From assembly GCF_900155945.1 (NCBI RefSeq), contig NZ_FTMN01000005.1, positions 62,001 to 126,000 of the forward strand: a stretch of DNA of 64,000 nucleotides, read 5' to 3'. The notes beneath the pieces are model-generated. The model did no database searches, was not told the origin of the DNA, and was given only the letters and a program-made list of their open reading frames with translations. Origin of the DNA: Marinobacterium stanieri (GTDB lineage Bacteria > Pseudomonadota > Gammaproteobacteria > Pseudomonadales > Balneatricaceae). Of this stretch, positions 23,383 through 32,527 are shown piece after piece. Position 1 is the stretch's first letter, and the number at the start of each line of letters is the position of its first letter. A program made the translations under genes and the position numbers.

Positions 23383-26288
23383 CTTTGATGGCAAGCGTTC
23401 TGGCTGAAGTGCCGGAGCAACTGAATGACCTTCTGCAGCGTAATCTGGCCAAAATCGAGACCGCTCTGGCTGAAGTAACACTCTCCGAAGCCCTGCAGCG
23501 ACAGTTGGTGCGTGCGCTCATTGGCAGCGACTATGTCGCGACCCAGCTGCAGGCTCACCCGGAGTGGCTGCAAGACCTGCTGGCAACGGGCGACCTGGCC
23601 AATGACTATGAAGAGGCAACCTATGCCGAGCGACTGACACAGCGTCTGGCCGGTGTGGACGATGAAAAGGTCCTGCACCGCGAGCTGCGCCAGTTTCGTC
23701 AGCGCGAAATGGTGCGACTGGTCTGGCGTGACCTCAACCGCCTGACGGACATGCGTGGCACCACCCGTGAACTGTCCTGGTTTGCCGATGCCTGTATCGA
23801 TGCCGCGCTGGAATGGCTGTACCAGCAGGCGTGTCAGCGCTGGGGCACGCCGCATTCACGACCGGATGCCGAGGGCAAGCGCCACCCGCAACGCATGGTG
23901 GTGCTGGGCATGGGCAAGCTGGGTGCCCATGAGCTGAACCTGTCATCCGATATCGATCTGATCTTTTCATTCCCCGCCAATGGCGAGACCGATGGCGAGC
24001 GCAAGAACCTGGATAACCAGGATTTCTTTATTCGTTTGGGACAGAAACTGGTGCAGGCGCTGGATAACCAGACCATCGATGGCTTTGTGTTCCGCGTGGA
24101 CATGCGCCTGCGCCCCTTCGGCTCAGCCGGTCCCCTGGCGTGCAGCTTTGCGGCGATGGAGGGCTACTATCAGGACCAGGGTCGTGAGTGGGAACGCTAC
24201 GCCATGATCAAGGCACGGGTGGTGGCCGGTGACAAGGCGGCGGGCGCCGAGCTGATCAGCCTGCTGCGACCCTTCGTGTATCGCAAGTACATTGACTTCA
24301 GTGCCTTTGAATCCCTGCGCGACATGAAGGCGATGATCAACCGTGAAGTGCGACGCAAGGGTTTGACCCAGAACGTTAAGCTGGGTGCTGGCGGCATTCG
24401 TGAAGTGGAGTTCATCGCGCAGGCGTTCCAGCTGATTCGTGGTGGCCGTGATGCCGAGCTGCAGCAACGGGAACTGCTCAACATTCTGCCGCAGCTGCCG
24501 GAAAAAGTAGGTATGCCTGAAGATGCGGTTAAAGAGCTGGTGGATGCCTATACCCTGCTGCGCAATGTCGAGCACGGCATCCAGGCCATTGCCGACAAAC
24601 AGACGCAGGAACTGCCGGGCGATGACGAAGGCCGTGCCCGTCTGGCCTTTGCCCAGGGAGAGGCAAGCTGGGATGCGCTGGCAACGGCCCTGGATCAGCA
24701 CCGCCAGAGTGTATCGCGACATTTTGCCGATGTGATCGCACCCGCGGATGAAGGCGAAGAGCAGGATGATGATCTGCGCTCCGAATGGCTAACGCTCTGG
24801 CATGGCCTGATGGACGATGAAGATGCCATCGGCTTCCTGCAAGAACAGGGCTATGATCAGGCGCCTGAGGCACTCAAGGCGCTGCAGGACCTCAAGTCGT
24901 TGCGTACGGTGCAGATGCTGCAGCAGGTCGCCATGGAGCGACTGGAAGCGGTACTGCCATTGCTGCTGACGGCAGCAGGGCAGGTCGACAATGCCGCAAT
25001 CACGCTGGAGCGGGTACTGGTACTGGTGCAGGCGGTGCTGCGGCGCTCTGCCTACTTTGTGCTGCTCAGTGAAAACCCTGCCGCGCTGCAGCAGCTGGTG
25101 CGGCTTTGTTCCGCCAGTGCCTGGTTCGCCGAGCAGCTGTCAAAACAGCCGGTATTGCTGGATGAACTGATCGATCCGCGCACGCTCTATGCACCGCCCA
25201 ACCAGGAAACCCTGAGGGCTGAATTGCGGCTGCAGCTGCTGCGCATACCGGAAGATGATATCGAGCAGCTGATGGAAACCCTGCGCTACTTCAAGCATGC
25301 GCACATGCTCAAGGTGGCAGCTTCCGACATCACCGGCGTGCTGCCGCTGATGAAAGTGAGCGATTACCTCACCTGGCTGGCCGAGGTGGTGCTGGAAGCG
25401 GTGCTGGAGATCGCCTGGCGTAACCTCACCGAGAAGCACGGTGTGCCGCAGAAAGCGCCGGGTGTGCCCTGCGACCCGGACTTCGTGATTGTCGGTTATG
25501 GCAAGGTGGGGGGCATCGAACTGTCCTACGGTTCGGATCTGGATCTGGTCTTCCTGCACGACGCTTCACCCAACCTGGAAACCGATGGTGACCGCTCTAT
25601 CGGCAACAGTGTCTTCTTCAACCGCCTGGGCCAGCGCATTATCCATATCCTCAATACCTTTACGCCCTCCGGCATGCTGTACGAGGTGGATATGCGCCTG
25701 CGGCCTTCCGGAAACTCCGGCCTGTTGGTCAGCTCGCTGAAAGCCTTTGATGACTATCAGCAGAAGGACGCCTGGACCTGGGAGCATCAGGCGCTGGTCC
25801 GTGCCCGAGTGGTGGCCGGCAGTCCGGCACTGGCAGAGCGCTTCGAGCAGTTGCGCCAGTCCATACTCTCGGCGCCTCGTGATGAAGCAAAACTACGTGA
25901 AGACGTAGTGGAAATGCGCGAGAAGATGCGTCAACACCTGGGCTCCAAGGCGACAGGGGGCACCGAAGATCGTGTCTTCCACCTGAAGCAGGATCGAGGC
26001 GGCATCGTTGATATCGAGTTCATGGTGCAGTACCTGGTGCTGCGTCACGCCCAGGATAAGCCCGAGCTGCTGCGCTGGACCGACAACATCCGCATTTTGG
26101 ACAGTATCGAAGCCGAAGAACTGCTGTCGGCGGAGGAGGCAGAGCTGCTGCGCGAAGCCTACAAGGCCTACCGCGCAGCAGGCCACCGCTTGAGCCTGCA
26201 GAACCAGTCCGGTGTGCTTGGGGATGAAGAGATGACCGAGTATCGCCGTGGTGTGGCCGAGATCTGGCAACGTGTGATGCTGGACTGA
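23379..26288 (+). CDS. glnE: Glutamine synthetase adenylyltransferase/deadenylase GlnE
   Basis: Bifunctional enzyme that adds and removes AMP on glutamine synthetase according to nitrogen status. The 969 residues comprise two nucleotidyltransferase domains joined by helical linkers. The N-terminal deadenylase half has the active-site pattern NLSSDIDLIFSFP and FRVDMRLRPFGSAGPL. The C-terminal adenylylating half has SYGSDLDLVFLHD and YEVDMRLRPSGNSGLL. Length matches the family (about 945-980). The start overlaps the CYTH stop by 4 bp; a second ATG three codons on is also possible. A bidirectional terminator separates it from convergent ilvE. Confidence 0.97.
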   Translation: MTLMASVLAEVPEQLNDLLQRNLAKIETALAEVTLSEALQRQLVRALIGSDYVATQLQAHPEWLQDLLATGDLANDYEEATYAERLTQRLAGVDDEKVLHRELRQFRQREMVRLVWRDLNRLTDMRGTTRELSWFADACIDAALEWLYQQACQRWGTPHSRPDAEGKRHPQRMVVLGMGKLGAHELNLSSDIDLIFSFPANGETDGERKNLDNQDFFIRLGQKLVQALDNQTIDGFVFRVDMRLRPFGSAGPLACSFAAMEGYYQDQGREWERYAMIKARVVAGDKAAGAELISLLRPFVYRKYIDFSAFESLRDMKAMINREVRRKGLTQNVKLGAGGIREVEFIAQAFQLIRGGRDAELQQRELLNILPQLPEKVGMPEDAVKELVDAYTLLRNVEHGIQAIADKQTQELPGDDEGRARLAFAQGEASWDALATALDQHRQSVSRHFADVIAPADEGEEQDDDLRSEWLTLWHGLMDDEDAIGFLQEQGYDQAPEALKALQDLKSLRTVQMLQQVAMERLEAVLPLLLTAAGQVDNAAITLERVLVLVQAVLRRSAYFVLLSENPAALQQLVRLCSASAWFAEQLSKQPVLLDELIDPRTLYAPPNQETLRAELRLQLLRIPEDDIEQLMETLRYFKHAHMLKVAASDITGVLPLMKVSDYLTWLAEVVLEAVLEIAWRNLTEKHGVPQKAPGVPCDPDFVIVGYGKVGGIELSYGSDLDLVFLHDASPNLETDGDRSIGNSVFFNRLGQRIIHILNTFTPSGMLYEVDMRLRPSGNSGLLVSSLKAFDDYQQKDAWTWEHQALVRARVVAGSPALAERFEQLRQSILSAPRDEAKLREDVVEMREKMRQHLGSKATGGTEDRVFHLKQDRGGIVDIEFMVQYLVLRHAQDKPELLRWTDNIRILDSIEAEELLSAEEAELLREAYKAYRAAGHRLSLQNQSGVLGDEEMTEYRRGVAEIWQRVMLD

Positions 26289-26308
26289 GGTGCGCAAACG
26301 CCAGACGC

Positions 26309-26338
26309 AAAAAAGCCGACCTGAGGGTCGGCTTTTTT
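26309..26338. terminator. Bidirectional terminator between glnE and ilvE
   Basis: GCCGACC (26315-26321), a four-base loop and GGTCGGC (26326-26332) are flanked by six A on the left and six T on the right. It can stop transcription from both convergent genes. Confidence 0.92.
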
Positions 26339-26358
26339 AATCGGTAAAAGGCGTGGAG

Positions 26359-27354
26359 TTAAATGGTTTCCAGCCAGCCGTGCTTATCGTCTGCCTTACC
26401 CCACTGGATATTGTTCAGCGCGGTGCGCAGCTTGACGGTGGTTTCACCGATGCCGCCATTGCCGACCTGATATTCCTGGCCGTTGTGAATCAGGGTGCCC
26501 ACGGAGGTCAGAACCGCCGCGGTACCGGACAGTGCTGCTTCACAACCCGGACGTGCACTGCGCTCAAGCAGCTCATCGATGGTCAGCTCGCGTTCCTGCA
26601 CATCCATGCCCATGTCGCGGGCCAGGGTCAGGATGGAGTCACGGGTAACCCCGTGCAGGAAGCTGGAGTCCAGCGCCTTGGTGATCACTTCATTGCCGTC
26701 AATCAGCAGGAAGTTGGCGGCACCGGTTTCCTGTACGTCACCGCCCGGGCAGAACAGAACCTGGTCGGCCTGGTGCTCGGCGCGGGCTTTCATGATCGGC
26801 TGCAGTGCGCTGGCGTAGTTGCCACCGGACTTGACCATGCCCATGTGCGGCGGGCAGCGCATGCCCTTGTCGTCCAGCAGGACGCGCAGCGGCTTGTCAC
26901 CACCGGTGAAGTAATCGCCCACCGGTGACAGCAATACGTACAGGCAAGAGGTCAGTGAAGGTACGGCCGCCTTGCCGATAATCGGCTCGGTACCGATATG
27001 GGTCGGGCGGATGTACATGGAACCCGGAGGCGCCGGCACTTCGCTCTTGAAGCGGGTGAGGATGTCACGGGTCATGGCTTCCAGCATGTCTTCATCAAAA
27101 GACGGCAGGGCCAGCAGTTCTGAGCTCTGGGCCAGGCGGCGGATATTGCGGTCCATGCGGAATACCTTCACCGAACCGTCTTCGTGGCGGAAGGCTTTCA
27201 GGCCTTCAAAACAGGTGCTGGAGTAGTGCAGCACATGGGCGCCGGGGTGCAGCTGCAGGCTGTCGCTGGGGACCACTTCCGGCTCGCTCCACTGAGAACC
27301 ATCAAACCAGGTGATTGCCATCTCGGGCATGAAAACGGAACCAAAAGCAGACAT
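26359..27354 (-). CDS. ilvE: Branched-chain amino acid aminotransferase IlvE
   Basis: PLP enzyme for the last step of valine, leucine and isoleucine synthesis. The 331 residues are of the longer (mitochondrial/Pseudomonas) BCAT type rather than the E. coli type. Visible are LQLHPGAHVLHYSSTCFEGLKAFRHEDG, YIRPTHIGTE, the PLP lysine in GMVKSGGNYA, and the phosphate cup in GTAAVLTSVG. It is a single gene ending at a shared terminator with glnE. In Pseudomonas, ilvE and glnE also border the core-LPS locus, which begins here just beyond. Confidence 0.94.
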   Translation of the reverse strand: MSAFGSVFMPEMAITWFDGSQWSEPEVVPSDSLQLHPGAHVLHYSSTCFEGLKAFRHEDGSVKVFRMDRNIRRLAQSSELLALPSFDEDMLEAMTRDILTRFKSEVPAPPGSMYIRPTHIGTEPIIGKAAVPSLTSCLYVLLSPVGDYFTGGDKPLRVLLDDKGMRCPPHMGMVKSGGNYASALQPIMKARAEHQADQVLFCPGGDVQETGAANFLLIDGNEVITKALDSSFLHGVTRDSILTLARDMGMDVQERELTIDELLERSARPGCEAALSGTAAVLTSVGTLIHNGQEYQVGNGGIGETTVKLRTALNNIQWGKADDKHGWLETI

Positions 27355-27558
27355 AAAACCTTCCTAACAAACTGGATAGAAACAGGCCGGTGGGCGACGC
27401 ACAAAGCTCCCAGGCGCGGTGCATCCCTAGATTGTATGCTTTCGCCCGAAAAATGGAATTGCCCAGAAGATAAATACTGTTGCGAACTTCGTAGCAGTTG
27501 TTCGGCAATGATACCATAGCGCCTTCAGGGGTCAGAAGTTGCAGGTGGGAAACGCCGG

Positions 27559-28467
27559 GTGAACAGTGAAGCAGAACCGCTTGATATCTGGATAGTCAGT
27601 GATGGCAAACCGGGTCATCTGAACCAGTCACGTGGGCTGGCGGAAGCGATAGCCCGCCATCGCCCGGTCCGTATCACCGAGCAGGCACCCATGGGGCGTT
27701 TTGAAGCCTGGCGTCTGTGCTTTGGTATGGGCGTGCCACAACTGGATGAGCGCCCGGCGCTGATCATCGGTGCCGGCCATGCGACCCACATGACACTGCT
27801 GGCTTTGCGCCGTCTGCACCGTGCCCCCGCCGTGGTGCTGATGAAACCCTCGATTCCGATGGGATTCTTCGATCTTTGCCTGATCCCCGAGCATGATCAG
27901 CCGCCACAACGCCCCAATATCCTGCCCACTCGCGGTGCACTGAATCGCATGCGACCGGGTGACAAGGTCGCCAACAGCGGTGTCATGCTAATCGGTGGCC
28001 CTTCCAAACATTTCAGCTGGAATGAATCCCGCGTGCTTGAACAGGTAGAAGCCTTGCTGCAACAGGTGTCTGCCGATTGGACGGTCGGTTCATCCCGGCG
28101 CACCCCCGAGAGTACCGAGCAGGCGCTGGCTACATTGGCAGGCGAACGTTTTGTCCCGGCAGCCAATACCGGCCCCGACTGGCTGCCACAGCAGCTGGCG
28201 CGTACAGAAACCTGCTGGGTGACTCAGGACAGCGCTTCCATGGTGTATGAGGCGCTGACAGCCGGATGCAAGGTGGGGGTGTTGACGCTGGATGAACAGG
28301 CCGATAACCGTATCAGCCGTGGCGTAGATACCTTGCGGGAACAAGGTATCGTCAGTGCCGCGCCGGATTGGCAGCTGGAGGCTATCACCTCGACCGCAGC
28401 CGACTTCAATGAAGCGGAGCGCTGTGCCGAGGTGATCCTGAAGAAAGGCTGGCTGGGCAGCGACTAG
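27559..28467 (+). CDS. ELM1-like (DUF1022) protein, possible glycosyltransferase-fold enzyme
   Basis: 302-residue protein of the family named after the plant mitochondrial fission factor ELM1. In bacteria it is found in LPS loci, with no settled activity. Family patterns are DIWIVSDGKPGHLNQSRGLAEAI at the N-terminus, a central LPTRGALNRM and MLIGGPSKHFSW, and WVTQDSASMVYEALTAGCKVGVL near 220. The last resembles the nucleotide-sugar site of GT-B enzymes. The start is GTG 27559. Its 3' end overlaps the convergent glycosyltransferase gene by 4 bp. It faces the opposite way from the next four genes. Confidence 0.82.
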   Translation: MNSEAEPLDIWIVSDGKPGHLNQSRGLAEAIARHRPVRITEQAPMGRFEAWRLCFGMGVPQLDERPALIIGAGHATHMTLLALRRLHRAPAVVLMKPSIPMGFFDLCLIPEHDQPPQRPNILPTRGALNRMRPGDKVANSGVMLIGGPSKHFSWNESRVLEQVEALLQQVSADWTVGSSRRTPESTEQALATLAGERFVPAANTGPDWLPQQLARTETCWVTQDSASMVYEALTAGCKVGVLTLDEQADNRISRGVDTLREQGIVSAAPDWQLEAITSTAADFNEAERCAEVILKKGWLGSD

Positions 28468-29513
28468 CGTCGGCTCAGCAGCTCGCGATAGAGCTCATCA
28501 TAGGCGCTGACGATGTGCTGCTTGCTGTAACCCTTGGCGTACACCTCTGCGGCACCCTCCACCAATTTAGTGCGCAGCTCGTTACTGTCCAATACCGAGC
28601 GAATCGCCTGCGTCAGTGCTTTGGCATCATCAATGGGGGTCAGCAGGCCGCTTTCGCCGTCGGTGATCACTTCTCCCGGCCCCTGAGAGCGGGTTGCCAC
28701 AATCGGGCAACGGTGTGCCCAGGATTCCATCACGATCGATCCCAGTCCTTCATGACGGGACGGACAGACAAACAAATCCGCCGTGCGCATCAGCGCGGTC
28801 ACATCGCTACGCCAGCCGAGGAAACGGACGCGCTCGTCCAGTCCCAGCTGATGACACAACTGCTTCAATGATTGCTCTTCCGGACCAGACCCGGCCAGCC
28901 AGAGAATGGCATCGGGAATTTCGGTCAGGCTCTGCAGCAGCACATCAAAGCCCTTGTTCACGTGCAGACGGCCTGCCGCCAGGATCAGCGGGCGATCCGT
29001 GGGCGTGTTGAAGCTGTCACGGGGCAGGGGGTCAACGTCGCGTTCATCGGCAAAGTTGGGAATATGGAACACGCGATCCGCCGGGAAGCCCCCGTCGATC
29101 ATATGCTGGCAGATGCCCTTGCTGATGCCGACCCAGTAGTCCGAGTGCTGGTAATACTTGAGCTTGTAGTAGTGGCCCAGGCGGTTGATCAGAATGTAGT
29201 CGTCTGAGTTGGGTGTGTAGCCGCTGGCGCGGTTCATCCAGGTCATGACGATATCTGGCGCAAAGGCCTTGAGTTCACTGCGAAAGCGCAGACGGTCGGG
29301 CAGGTCCAGCGGCGATCCGAAACGGTAGCCCTGGGTATCAACACCGGCCTGAGTGAGTGCGTCGATGCGGTCCTGATGGTTACGGATAAACGCCCGTACC
29401 TGCATATTGTCCAGCTCGTTCAGGCCCGCCACCATACGGACAAAAAAGTTCTCCGCGCCGCCCTGGGCAGCGCCGGCCAGTACTTGTGCTACGCGCATCT
29501 TGGAATCGGTCAT
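28464..29513 (-). CDS. Glycosyltransferase family 4 (LPS core)
   Basis: Cytoplasmic GT-B enzyme predicted to extend the LPS core. The 349 residues have the N-terminal acceptor domain starting RVAQVLAGAAQGGAENFFVRM. The C-terminal donor domain has LILAAGRLHVNKGFDVLL, LAGSGPEEQSL, FLGWRSDVTALMRTADLFVCPSRHEGLGSIVMESWAHRCPIVATRS, and the ExxxxxxxE helix of GT4. It is the last of four genes; the kinase-like gene ends 3 bp upstream. It shares unusual segments (TWMNRAS, RLGHYY) with the GT4 at 36261-37301, so they are paralogues. Confidence 0.9.
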   Translation of the reverse strand: MTDSKMRVAQVLAGAAQGGAENFFVRMVAGLNELDNMQVRAFIRNHQDRIDALTQAGVDTQGYRFGSPLDLPDRLRFRSELKAFAPDIVMTWMNRASGYTPNSDDYILINRLGHYYKLKYYQHSDYWVGISKGICQHMIDGGFPADRVFHIPNFADERDVDPLPRDSFNTPTDRPLILAAGRLHVNKGFDVLLQSLTEIPDAILWLAGSGPEEQSLKQLCHQLGLDERVRFLGWRSDVTALMRTADLFVCPSRHEGLGSIVMESWAHRCPIVATRSQGPGEVITDGESGLLTPIDDAKALTQAIRSVLDSNELRTKLVEGAAEVYAKGYSKQHIVSAYDELYRELLSRR

Positions 29514-29516
29514 CTG

Positions 29517-30218
29517 TCAGCCTTTGTGGTTATCCTGGGGGTGATGGGCGGTGGCCATGCCGTGATAGCCGGGTTGTTCGCCGCGTGCCTTTTTAGCCAG
29601 TGTCTGCTCGATACGTTGCTGCAGGTTGGCCAGCTTGCGCTCTACCTTGGCAGCTCTAAGCGGCGCAGGCAGACGGTTGAACGGAATCAGATTGGGGCTG
29701 CCGAGACCGTCGATGACGACAATGCGGCGCACCTTGCCTTCGCTGTCCTTCTGCACCAACAGGTTGTGCAGCAGCAGGTCGCGTGAGGGGATCTGCAGGC
29801 TGCGCCATTGTTGGCAGAAATGCTCAACCGCTGCCTGACAGTCCGGGGTGTAGCCTTCGCCCCAGATCTGGGCTTTCAATGTCTGTGAAATCTGGCCATC
29901 GGCATCCCGCACCAGCTCGAGAACGAGGCCCGGGCCAAGGTCCGAGTCTTCAAACCCGTAGCAGCGGCTGATCAGCTCAAACACCGGCTCACCGTGCTGC
30001 TGCGCCAGGCCTGTGATCACCTCGTGCTCTTCACGGTTGTCATCGAAATAGTGCAGCGGCAGCAGCGACTTGGGAAAGCCTTTCTTGCGGCGCAGGTCCT
30101 CCAGCGTGAAGTCCGGTCGGCGTACCTTGATGCAGCGATCAGCATGCTCGGGGTGGACGAAGCAGAGGCGGTTGCCACCCTGGGCAAAGGCCTGCTCGTC
30201 GGCCAGCGTCAAACTCAT
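29517..30218 (-). CDS. YrbL-family protein with kinase-like active site
   Basis: The 233-residue protein belongs to the YrbL family (named from a PhoP-regulated E. coli gene of unknown role), whose fold is related to protein and small-molecule kinases. Canonical kinase residues seem intact: a Gly-rich start QGGNRLCF, Lys31 in CIKVRRP, acidic REEHEV as the helix-C Glu, catalytic-loop RD147LLLHN152, and D170GLG in place of DFG. It overlaps the upstream glycosyltransferase by 4 bp (ATGA) and another follows after 3 bp. A role in phosphorylating a core sugar is inference from context. Confidence 0.82.
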   Translation of the reverse strand: MSLTLADEQAFAQGGNRLCFVHPEHADRCIKVRRPDFTLEDLRRKKGFPKSLLPLHYFDDNREEHEVITGLAQQHGEPVFELISRCYGFEDSDLGPGLVLELVRDADGQISQTLKAQIWGEGYTPDCQAAVEHFCQQWRSLQIPSRDLLLHNLLVQKDSEGKVRRIVVIDGLGSPNLIPFNRLPAPLRAAKVERKLANLQQRIEQTLAKKARGEQPGYHGMATAHHPQDNHKG

Positions 30219-31261
30219 TTCAGGCTGCCGTCCAGGTTGATGTCCTGTGCCCAGCAGTAGTCATGGCTGAACGGAGTCAGGGTGCTGGCTTCGGCGATGT
30301 ACTGGGCGTAGAGCGTCGAGTTCATCTCCTGATGGAAGAAGCGACGCGCGGCGCTGGCCCAGGCTTGACGCTTGGCATCATCGGCGTGGAATTCACGAAT
30401 CTTGGCGATCAAATCTTCTTCTTCATCGAAGTAGACCACTGTTTCCGGCGGCAGCAGTTCGTCGAAGGCGCCGGAACTGTGGCTGAACTGCAGGATGCCG
30501 TTACCGGCCAGCTGTGCCATACGGGCCGAGGAGTACCAGTGCAGGCCTTCCTGACGATTGAAATTGAGGCCCATCTTGCTCTGCATCAGAGCGCGGTCGT
30601 AGTCGCGACCCCAGACCGGCGCTTCGCCGAAGCTGCCAAAGGTCTTGAAGGTCATAATCGGGTCCAGCTGCTCTTTCATGCGGCCGACCATTTCCAGACG
30701 CTTGGTGAAATCCTTGCTGTTGCTGCAGAAAATCAGGTCGATCGGCAGCTCGGCATCGGTTTTGACCGAGTTGTCGAAGCATTCTACCGAGGGCTCGACC
30801 GGGTTGGGCATGTGGTAGATACGGGCGCGGGAGCCTGCAAACTGGCTCAGTTCACGGCGACCGGTGGAGACGAATACGGCATCGGCGACTTCGGCGCGGT
30901 GATGGATGCGTTCCACGTTGGACGGTACGAACAGCGGGTCATTATTGCAGTGGGCAATAAAGCAGTTGGGCTGGCGCTTGCGAATTTCGGCCAGGGTCGC
31001 GTTGGTAATCATGTCGCAATGGCCGGCGATGACCAGGTCTGGCTCGAATGAGTCCACGGTTTCCAACAGACGCTGGTTGGCCTTTTTCTTACCCAGATCG
31101 CGAATGCCGAAGGGCGCTTCGAAAGACGCCACATCACGGTCACTGAACCCCTGTACCAGATGGTCGTTCTTGACCAGGCCCGAGGTAAGCTTCTGCGCCC
31201 AGCTGACACGGGTATGGCCGTAGCGTTTGAGCTGTTGGTAGGCGATGTGGAGAATTCTCAT
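30215..31261 (-). CDS. Glycosyltransferase, group 1-like
   Basis: 348-residue protein with the layout of a GT-B glycosyltransferase. The N-terminal half begins RILHIAYQQLKRYGHTRVSWAQKLTSGL and includes DLVIAGHCDMITNATLAEIRK. The C-terminal half has LIFCSNSKDFTKRLEMV, GLNFNRQEGLHWYSSARMAQLAGNGIL and DELLPPETVVYFDEEEDLIAKI, like the C-terminal Glyco_trans_1 modules that use spaced acidic and Tyr/Ser residues. The stop overlaps the YrbL-like start. The gene upstream is another GT4, 56 bp away. The sugar donor is unknown. Confidence 0.82.
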   Translation of the reverse strand: MRILHIAYQQLKRYGHTRVSWAQKLTSGLVKNDHLVQGFSDRDVASFEAPFGIRDLGKKKANQRLLETVDSFEPDLVIAGHCDMITNATLAEIRKRQPNCFIAHCNNDPLFVPSNVERIHHRAEVADAVFVSTGRRELSQFAGSRARIYHMPNPVEPSVECFDNSVKTDAELPIDLIFCSNSKDFTKRLEMVGRMKEQLDPIMTFKTFGSFGEAPVWGRDYDRALMQSKMGLNFNRQEGLHWYSSARMAQLAGNGILQFSHSSGAFDELLPPETVVYFDEEEDLIAKIREFHADDAKRQAWASAARRFFHQEMNSTLYAQYIAEASTLTPFSHDYCWAQDINLDGSLK

Positions 31262-31317
31262 AGTTAAGCCAAATCCTGAGGGTTCAGTGGGGCTGAAGTC
31301 ATCGCTTCGCCGTGTAA

Positions 31318-32442
31318 TTAGTTGTGCTGCGCCACCGGCTGGTCCAGCAGACGGTAGTATACCCCGAGCGTCGCCTCGGCCTGCGCCTTGAGGTAGAAGG
31401 CGTCGGGCAGACAGATTTCGCCGGGCGGCTGGTTCAGCAGCTGATCAATACGCTCGACAAAGGCGTCTATGTCATCCGCCGGAACAAGCCCGTCGGGGAA
31501 GGCCGCATGCAGGGATTCACTGGCACCGCCGCGGTCATAGGCGATTACCGGACAGCCGGTTGCCAGCGCTTCGGGCACGGTGCGGCCAAAGGGCTCGGCC
31601 TTGCTGGACAGGTGGCAGGTCAGGTCACAGAGATTGTAGAACGCCTGAATATCGCTGCGATGGCCGGTGAAGGTGATCGCCTGCTCGATTCCCAGGGTGC
31701 GACAGCGCTGTTCCAGCTCCTCGCGGTAGCTTTCCTTGTTGGCTTCGGCACCGCCAAGGATGATGCCGTGGCAGTCATCGCGCTTCTGCAGCAAGCGGTG
31801 CATTACTTCAATGAAGTCCAGCTGGCCTTTCCAGCGCGACAGCCGGCCCGGCATCAACAGCAGTTTTTTGCCCTCGAACTGCGGAAACTCGTCGCGCAGG
31901 CCATCGGTATCGGGGTTGTGGTTGAACGTATTCGGATCCAGGCCGCGGTAGATGCGGGTGATTTTGTCTTCAGGTACCTGATAGTTGTCGCGGATGTACT
32001 GCTCGACACAGTCGGAGATGGCGATTACCTGCTCGGCCTTGGCCATGATGGCGCTGTAGGCGTTGACCGAATACATGCCATGGAAGGTGCTGACCAGACG
32101 CGGGCGCGTGGCCGGATCCATCTTGCGCCAGGCCAGCCAGGTGATCCAGGCCGGTGCGCGTGAGCGCACGTGAAGAATGTCGGCATTCAGCTCGGTGAGC
32201 AGGCGGCGCAGTGGGCGCACTTGCGTCAGTGACCAGAGTGACTTGCGGTGAATCGGCAGCTGGATATGGCGCGAGCCCTCCTGCTCCAGTCGCTCAACCT
32301 GACGGCCGCCGTTGGAGACCACAATCGATTCATGACCAAGGCGCACCAGTTCGCGGGCAAATTCCACGGTGCCACGCTCGACGCCGCCCGACTCGAGAGC
32401 CGGTAATAACTGAACAACCTTCAACGGGCGTGCTAGGGGCAT
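31318..32442 (-). CDS. Glycosyltransferase family 4
   Basis: 374-residue GT-B enzyme. It has the N-terminal KVVQLLPALESGGVERGTVEFARELVRLGHESIVVSNGG, a pattern shared by many LPS and capsule GT4 enzymes. The donor domain has LLLMPGRLSRWKGQLDFIEV, GGAEANKESYREEL, FTGHRSDIQAFYNLCDLTCHLSSKAEPFGRTVPEALATGCPVIAYDRGGASE. It is the first gene of the minus-strand set 32442-28464, divergent from the pyruvyl transferase across 85 bp. No clear ribosome site precedes the ATG, so the start is uncertain. Confidence 0.9.
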   Translation of the reverse strand: MPLARPLKVVQLLPALESGGVERGTVEFARELVRLGHESIVVSNGGRQVERLEQEGSRHIQLPIHRKSLWSLTQVRPLRRLLTELNADILHVRSRAPAWITWLAWRKMDPATRPRLVSTFHGMYSVNAYSAIMAKAEQVIAISDCVEQYIRDNYQVPEDKITRIYRGLDPNTFNHNPDTDGLRDEFPQFEGKKLLLMPGRLSRWKGQLDFIEVMHRLLQKRDDCHGIILGGAEANKESYREELEQRCRTLGIEQAITFTGHRSDIQAFYNLCDLTCHLSSKAEPFGRTVPEALATGCPVIAYDRGGASESLHAAFPDGLVPADDIDAFVERIDQLLNQPPGEICLPDAFYLKAQAEATLGVYYRLLDQPVAQHN

Positions 32443-32527
32443 GGGTGCGCTCTGTACCTGAATGAATGAACCCGATTAGAATATCAAACTTCACCTCTGT
32501 TGTGTCTCGTCATCACCGGAACCCCAC

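Noticed and set aside
27355-27558. Small RNA or small gene in the A+T-richer ilvE/ELM1-like spacer
   Set aside because: No terminator, no stable extended structure and no plausible coding frame were seen; it is probably just two divergent promoters.
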